Source: an uncultured Lachnospiraceae bacterium (lineage in GTDB: Bacteria > Bacillota_A > Clostridia > Lachnospirales > Lachnospiraceae). From it: DNA of 9,565 nucleotides. The notes beneath the pieces were generated by a model, which was not told where the DNA came from, made no database searches, and saw only the letters and a list, made by a program, of their open reading frames with translations. The position numbers and the translations under genes are program-made. Shown here piece after piece: positions 7,124 through 9,565 of the stretch; position 1 is the stretch's first letter; every line of letters starts with the position of its first letter. The stretch spans positions 1-9,565 of the forward strand of contig CATLIP010000089.1 of NCBI GenBank assembly GCA_949957035.1, written 5' to 3'.

Positions 7124-7134
7124 TCTTATACTCC

Positions 7135-7158
7135 GCCGGAGAAATGATTGTATCCGGC
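7135..7158 (-). other. Hairpin in the por operon leader
   Basis: GCCGGA (7153-7158 as read on the minus strand) pairs with TCCGGC (7135-7140) around a 12-base loop, about 12 bases upstream of the porG ribosome binding site. No T run follows, so it is not a terminator. It may protect the 5' end or affect translation. Confidence 0.4.
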
Positions 7159-7169
7159 AAATCATAATT

Positions 7170-7185
7170 ACAGAGTGAACTCTGT
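7170..7185. promoter_or_regulatory. Palindrome downstream of the por transcription start
   Basis: ACAGAGT-GA-ACTCTGT has perfect 7-base arms with a 2-base centre. It is centred about +18 relative to the predicted start near 7195, a typical repressor position. It is followed on the plus strand by TTTTTC, but no plus-strand transcript is evident there, so it is not read as a terminator. Confidence 0.45.
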
Positions 7186-7201
7186 TTTTCTCACAACCAC
7201 T

Positions 7202-7230
7202 ATTGTACTTGAAGATTTGTGTTCTGTCTA
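7202..7230 (-). promoter_or_regulatory. Sigma-A type promoter of the por-transporter operon
   Basis: Minus-strand -35 TAGACA (7225-7230) and -10 TACAAT (7202-7207) with a 17-base spacer; each has one mismatch to consensus. The start would be near 7195, giving a leader of about 86 bases. The promoter sits only 40 bases downstream of the end of the ATPase gene, so the por operon can be transcribed independently of it. Confidence 0.6.
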
Positions 7231-7237
7231 TAATGAA

Positions 7238-7253
7238 TTACTTCCAGAAGTAA
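7238..7253. promoter_or_regulatory. Palindrome just upstream of the por -35 box
   Basis: TTACTTC-CA-GAAGTAA has perfect 7-base arms. It is centred about -51 from the predicted por start, a usual activator position. No T run follows on either strand that would make it a good terminator for the ATPase gene. The half-site differs from that of the palindrome at 7170-7185. Confidence 0.4.
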
Positions 7254-7259
7254 AAATTT

Positions 7260-8489
7260 TCAGAGCATCCAGATTGGGACAATCAGATTATCTCTGTCAA
7301 ATGCGCTGAACTTATCCGCCATACACAGTATTGCCCCTGTTCCACGCTTAAGCGGGGATTTCTCAATTACCTGAAATACCTTCGTCAGTTTTCGTTCCGG
7401 CGTCGCCGTCTTCTTAATCTCCAAAGGGCATAACATTCCGTTTCGCTCCATAAGCAAATCAATTTCTTTGGCGTCGCGGTCCCGGTAATAGTAAAGGAAT
7501 GAATCCTGCCCCATATTCTGATACCCCTTTACAATCTCAGAAACCGCATAATTCTCAAGTAACGCCCCATTCATCGCCCCGTTCATTGCCACTTCCGGGC
7601 TGCTCCATTTTGTAAGGTAACATATCAATCCCGTATCATAAAAGTATAGTTTCGGGGTCTTCACCGTACGCTTTAGCACATTGTTAGAATATGGGTGTAG
7701 CAGAAAGATAATACCCAGAGTCTCTAGTATATGGATCCAATCCTTTACCGTTGCCTGGTCTATGTCTGCATCCTCGGCAATGGAGTTATAATTGAGCATC
7801 TGACCTGCCCTGGCTGCCGCCGCAATGACAAAGCTCAAAAATTTCAATGCATCTGTTGAGCCCGACAATTCCCTTACGTCTCTTTCCACATAGGTTGAAA
7901 GATAGGAAGAATAATAAACATTCCGCTTCTTTGGGTCGCCGGACGGCATCCCCGGCATACACCCTCTCCATAACCGCTCGAATATCTCCTGTACAGACAT
8001 TGGTTTTATGGTTTTACTTTCCGATAACAGCGTATCAAAATCGGTTACAAACGGCATACATGGCATGCCGAGTATTTCCCGCTGAGACAAGGGTGACATA
8101 TGCAGGAGTGCTACTCTGCCTGCAAGCGACTCCTTGACGCCGCGCATCATATGAAATACCTGAGAACCTGTCATCCAAAAATCTCCCGGTGTATGACGCT
8201 TATCTATATAGATTTTAATATACGGAAACAGCTCCGGCGCATACTGTACTTCATCAATCAGAATCGGCGGCTGATGTATCTGAAGAAACAATGCCGGATC
8301 ATTCTTTGCCATACTCCGCTCATTCAAATCATCCAATGTAACATAATCCCTACTTCTGTTCTCCTGTTCTGCCAACTTACGCAGCATCGTTGTCTTACCC
8401 GCCTGTCTTGGACCTGTGAGCAGTATTGCAGGAAAACTTTTACTCATTTGTATGACAGTTTCCTCCATGTGCCGTTTGATATATACCAT
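7260..8489 (-). CDS. AAA_14/DUF4143-type ATPase
   Basis: A 409-residue protein of the widespread AAA_14 plus DUF4143 family, whose cellular role is mostly unknown. Seen: Walker A GPRQAGKT (26-33), Walker B ILIDE (76-80), sensor-like TGSQ (107-110) and SLAGR (121-125). A middle region with YLSTYVERDVREL may include a winged helix. The C-terminal DUF4143 region has LYFYDTGLICYL, then EIDLL (D344) and LEIKK (E357, K359), the D...ExK pattern of the PD-(D/E)xK nuclease fold. ATP binding is likely; nuclease activity is only suggested. ATG 8487-8489 follows AAGGCGG (8497-8503) by 7 bases. A TTG 24 bases further upstream is less likely. It has its own promoter, and no obvious functional link to its neighbours is visible. 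Such genes are often mobile accessory genes, but no transfer marks are seen here. Confidence 0.9.
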   Translation of the reverse strand: MVYIKRHMEETVIQMSKSFPAILLTGPRQAGKTTMLRKLAEQENRSRDYVTLDDLNERSMAKNDPALFLQIHQPPILIDEVQYAPELFPYIKIYIDKRHTPGDFWMTGSQVFHMMRGVKESLAGRVALLHMSPLSQREILGMPCMPFVTDFDTLLSESKTIKPMSVQEIFERLWRGCMPGMPSGDPKKRNVYYSSYLSTYVERDVRELSGSTDALKFLSFVIAAAARAGQMLNYNSIAEDADIDQATVKDWIHILETLGIIFLLHPYSNNVLKRTVKTPKLYFYDTGLICYLTKWSSPEVAMNGAMNGALLENYAVSEIVKGYQNMGQDSFLYYYRDRDAKEIDLLMERNGMLCPLEIKKTATPERKLTKVFQVIEKSPLKRGTGAILCMADKFSAFDRDNLIVPIWML

Positions 8490-8496
8490 ACCTGTA

Positions 8497-8503
8497 CCGC
8501 CTT
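8497..8503 (-). promoter_or_regulatory. Ribosome binding site deciding the ATPase start
   Basis: AAGGCGG on the minus strand, 7 bases before ATG 8489. It lies inside the longer frame from TTG 8511-8513 and argues against that start. Confidence 0.55.
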
Positions 8504-8545
8504 TCTGAATCAAAATGTTTCTTCCACTATGATAGATATGAAAGC

Positions 8546-8574
8546 AGTATACCCTCTTTTCAAGGGCTTATCAA
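8546..8574 (-). promoter_or_regulatory. Sigma-A type promoter of the ATPase gene
   Basis: Minus-strand -35 TTGATA (8569-8574) and -10 TATACT (8546-8551) with a 17-base spacer. Transcription would start near 8539, about 50 bases before the ATG. The gene is thus probably transcribed apart from the surface protein gene upstream. Confidence 0.65.
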
Positions 8575-8632
8575 TATAATTGCGGCAGATATTTTTATTT
8601 TTTATATTTTTGCCGAAAATCACTTGGTTTTA

Positions 8633-8669
8633 GAAGCCGGGAGCCAAAATATTCTTGATTCCCGGCTTC
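8633..8669 (-). terminator. Hairpin after the surface protein gene, probable terminator
   Basis: A perfect 10-bp inverted repeat (GAAGCCGGGA at 8633-8642, TCCCGGCTTC at 8660-8669) with a 17-base loop begins 16 bases past the stop of the surface protein gene. On the minus strand it is followed by TAAAACC, without a proper T run. It may be a weak or non-canonical terminator, or a 3'-end stabilising stem. An A/T-rich stretch (8590-8610) without a gene lies beyond it. Confidence 0.5.
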
Positions 8670-8684
8670 CTGTTATGAACTTTT

Positions 8685-9565
8685 CTACTTTCTTCGGCGG
8701 CGCTTTCTTTCTATACTTTGTATAAGGGCAGCGCCTCCGGCCGCAGCCAGCGCCAGACAAACGCAGAGTCTCCCCATAGATTCATCCCCCGTCTTCGGAG
8801 ACCTTGACGGACTCGGCTTCTTTAAGAGCTTCACCGTCTGATTCTCATCTTCCAAATCCTCATGGGCCGCAACCTCTTCCTCATTCTCCGTCATATAGAG
8901 TTTCTCAAAGACTACCAATTCCTTCTCTCCCAGTCCTTTACTTAGGAAGGTAAAGTCTGCCTCAATACTGCCCGACGTTTTTTCTGCCTTAAATACACGT
9001 TCTGCCGTCACAGGCTCGCCTTCAATTAACAATACCTCTCCTGTCTTCTTGTCCATAACCCTGCCTTCCACGCGGTATTCTGTCCCCGGAATCAAATTCT
9101 GATATTCCACTTCATCTGTAATCGTCACCGTATCCTGAATCAACAGCTCCTTGTCACCGTCCGCCTTATCCTTCGCACTCGTCTTGATCAGCGGAAAATA
9201 AATACTCTGCTTCGTTTCCTGCAAATCTTCATGGCTGGCGACGGGAGTCTCCTCATATTCCAGAGTTTCAAAAATCACAGCCGTCTTCCCCCCAAGGGAA
9301 GCCGCGCTAAGAGAAAATTCCACCGGAATCTCCCCTTCGGTCTCTTCCGCCACAAATGACGCTTCTCCCGTAACCGGTTCCCCATGGTCGTCCTTCAGCT
9401 TCTCTCCCGTCTCGGAATCCATAAGCATGCCTTTCACTGTATACTCATTTCCAACCAGAACATTCGAATAGAAAATCACATCTGTAATCCCAACCTCTTC
9501 ATCCGCCATGGCCTGATGGCTCAAAGTCTCTTCGTCCAACGCCTCTGTCCAGACCTTCGGAATAT
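8685..9565 (-). CDS. VaFE-repeat cell-wall-anchored surface protein, C-terminal part (runs off right edge)
   Basis: The C-terminal ~293 residues of a Gram-positive surface protein; the frame is still open at the window edge, so the N-terminus and signal peptide are outside. Seen: two VaFE-type repeats, each with a D-V-x-Y-x-N-L-like start, a 'Y.V.G..MD..TGE' core, an FE pair (IFETLEY, VFEKLYM) and HEDL near the end. A proline/serine/lysine linker follows, then the sorting signal SPKTGD (8784-8801), a hydrophobic segment (LCVCLALAAAGGAALI) and the basic tail ERKRRRRK. This is the layout a sortase cleaves to attach the protein to peptidoglycan or build it into a pilus. SPKTGD is an LPxTG variant common in Clostridia. 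Function, perhaps adhesion or a fimbrial subunit, is inferred from the family. No sortase gene is in the window. Confidence 0.88.
   Translation of the reverse strand, partial: IPKVWTEALDEETLSHQAMADEEVGITDVIFYSNVLVGNEYTVKGMLMDSETGEKLKDDHGEPVTGEASFVAEETEGEIPVEFSLSAASLGGKTAVIFETLEYEETPVASHEDLQETKQSIYFPLIKTSAKDKADGDKELLIQDTVTITDEVEYQNLIPGTEYRVEGRVMDKKTGEVLLIEGEPVTAERVFKAEKTSGSIEADFTFLSKGLGEKELVVFEKLYMTENEEEVAAHEDLEDENQTVKLLKKPSPSRSPKTGDESMGRLCVCLALAAAGGAALIQSIERKRRRRK
8829..9188 (-). repeat. VaFE-type protein repeat, copy 2 (C-terminal)
   Basis: About 120 codons from PLIKTSAKD to HEDLEDENQTVK. It carries VTITDEVEYQNLIPGTEYRV, VMDKKTGE, VVFEKL and HEDL. The lysine in the opening IKT segment and the glutamate of FE are positions that could take part in an intramolecular isopeptide bond, which is an inference from similar pilin domains. 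Confidence 0.7.
9201..9565 (-). repeat. VaFE-type protein repeat, copy 1 (cut by the right edge)
   Basis: About 121 codons reaching the window edge, from IPKVWTEALDEE to HEDLQETKQSI. It aligns with copy 2 at VGITDVIFYSNVLVGNEYTV, MLMDSETGE, VIFETL and HEDL. The two copies are well diverged, so this is an old protein-domain duplication and not a recent DNA repeat. Confidence 0.65.

Larger units (their letters stand above)
7106..7165 (-). other. Possible 19-codon upstream reading frame in the por leader
   Basis: ATG 7163-7165 opens a 19-codon frame in the predicted por leader (MICRIQSFLRR..., five arginines in total). It ends at TGA 7106-7108, which overlaps the porG start as ATGA. No Shine-Dalgarno sequence precedes it, so translation is doubtful. 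The overlap is of the type that gives translational coupling. It has no recognisable function and may be chance. Confidence 0.2.

Noticed and set aside
7170..7190. Palindrome plus TTTTTC on the plus strand as a Rho-independent terminator
   Set aside because: Both neighbouring genes are on the minus strand, so no plus-strand transcript needs ending there. The location fits an operator better.
1..9565. CRISPR array, insertion sequence, tRNA or rRNA
   Set aside because: No regularly spaced direct repeats, transposase-like frame with terminal repeats, or tRNA/rRNA signature could be found on either strand by reading.

Overview
The window looks like chromosomal DNA of a Gram-positive anaerobe of the Clostridia, most likely a Lachnospiraceae gut commensal. 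This is inferred from the AGGAGG-type ribosome binding sites, the sigma-A type promoters, a ferredoxin-linked 2-oxoacid oxidoreductase, an ECF sigma/membrane anti-sigma pair, and a VaFE-repeat surface protein with an SPKTGD sorting signal. I cannot name the species.

Left part (1-2620). The 5' end of proC (pyrroline-5-carboxylate reductase) lies on the minus strand and runs off the left edge. It has a near-consensus promoter and two copies of the palindrome TTGTATACAA in its leader. Divergently on the plus strand is an ECF sigma factor gene broken by one in-frame TAG, followed with an 11-bp overlap by an intact 487-residue membrane-anchored putative anti-sigma/sensor protein. A strong hairpin terminator closes this operon.

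Centre (2636-7260, minus strand). A tight five-gene operon is read porG-porD-porA-porB-NSS transporter. The first four genes encode a four-subunit pyruvate/2-ketoisovalerate-type:ferredoxin oxidoreductase (gamma, delta, alpha, beta). The fifth is a sodium-dependent amino-acid-type symporter whose ribosome binding site overlaps the porB stop. Import of an amino acid, transamination elsewhere, and ferredoxin-linked oxidation of the 2-oxoacid to an acyl-CoA is the simplest joint role. The promoter is recognisable and has one palindrome just upstream of the -35 box and another just downstream of the expected transcription start.

Right part (7260-9565, minus strand). A stand-alone AAA_14/DUF4143-type ATPase with its own promoter comes first. 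Next is the C-terminal part of a cell-wall-anchored surface protein with two VaFE-type repeats and a sortase signal, which enters from beyond the right edge. The non-coding gaps are all under 200 bases and hold promoters, palindromes and hairpins. I found no tRNA, rRNA, CRISPR array, insertion sequence or convincing new multi-gene system. The points most worth a second look are the interrupted sigma gene beside an intact anti-sigma gene, the paired palindromes at proC and por, and the transporter-oxidoreductase coupling.
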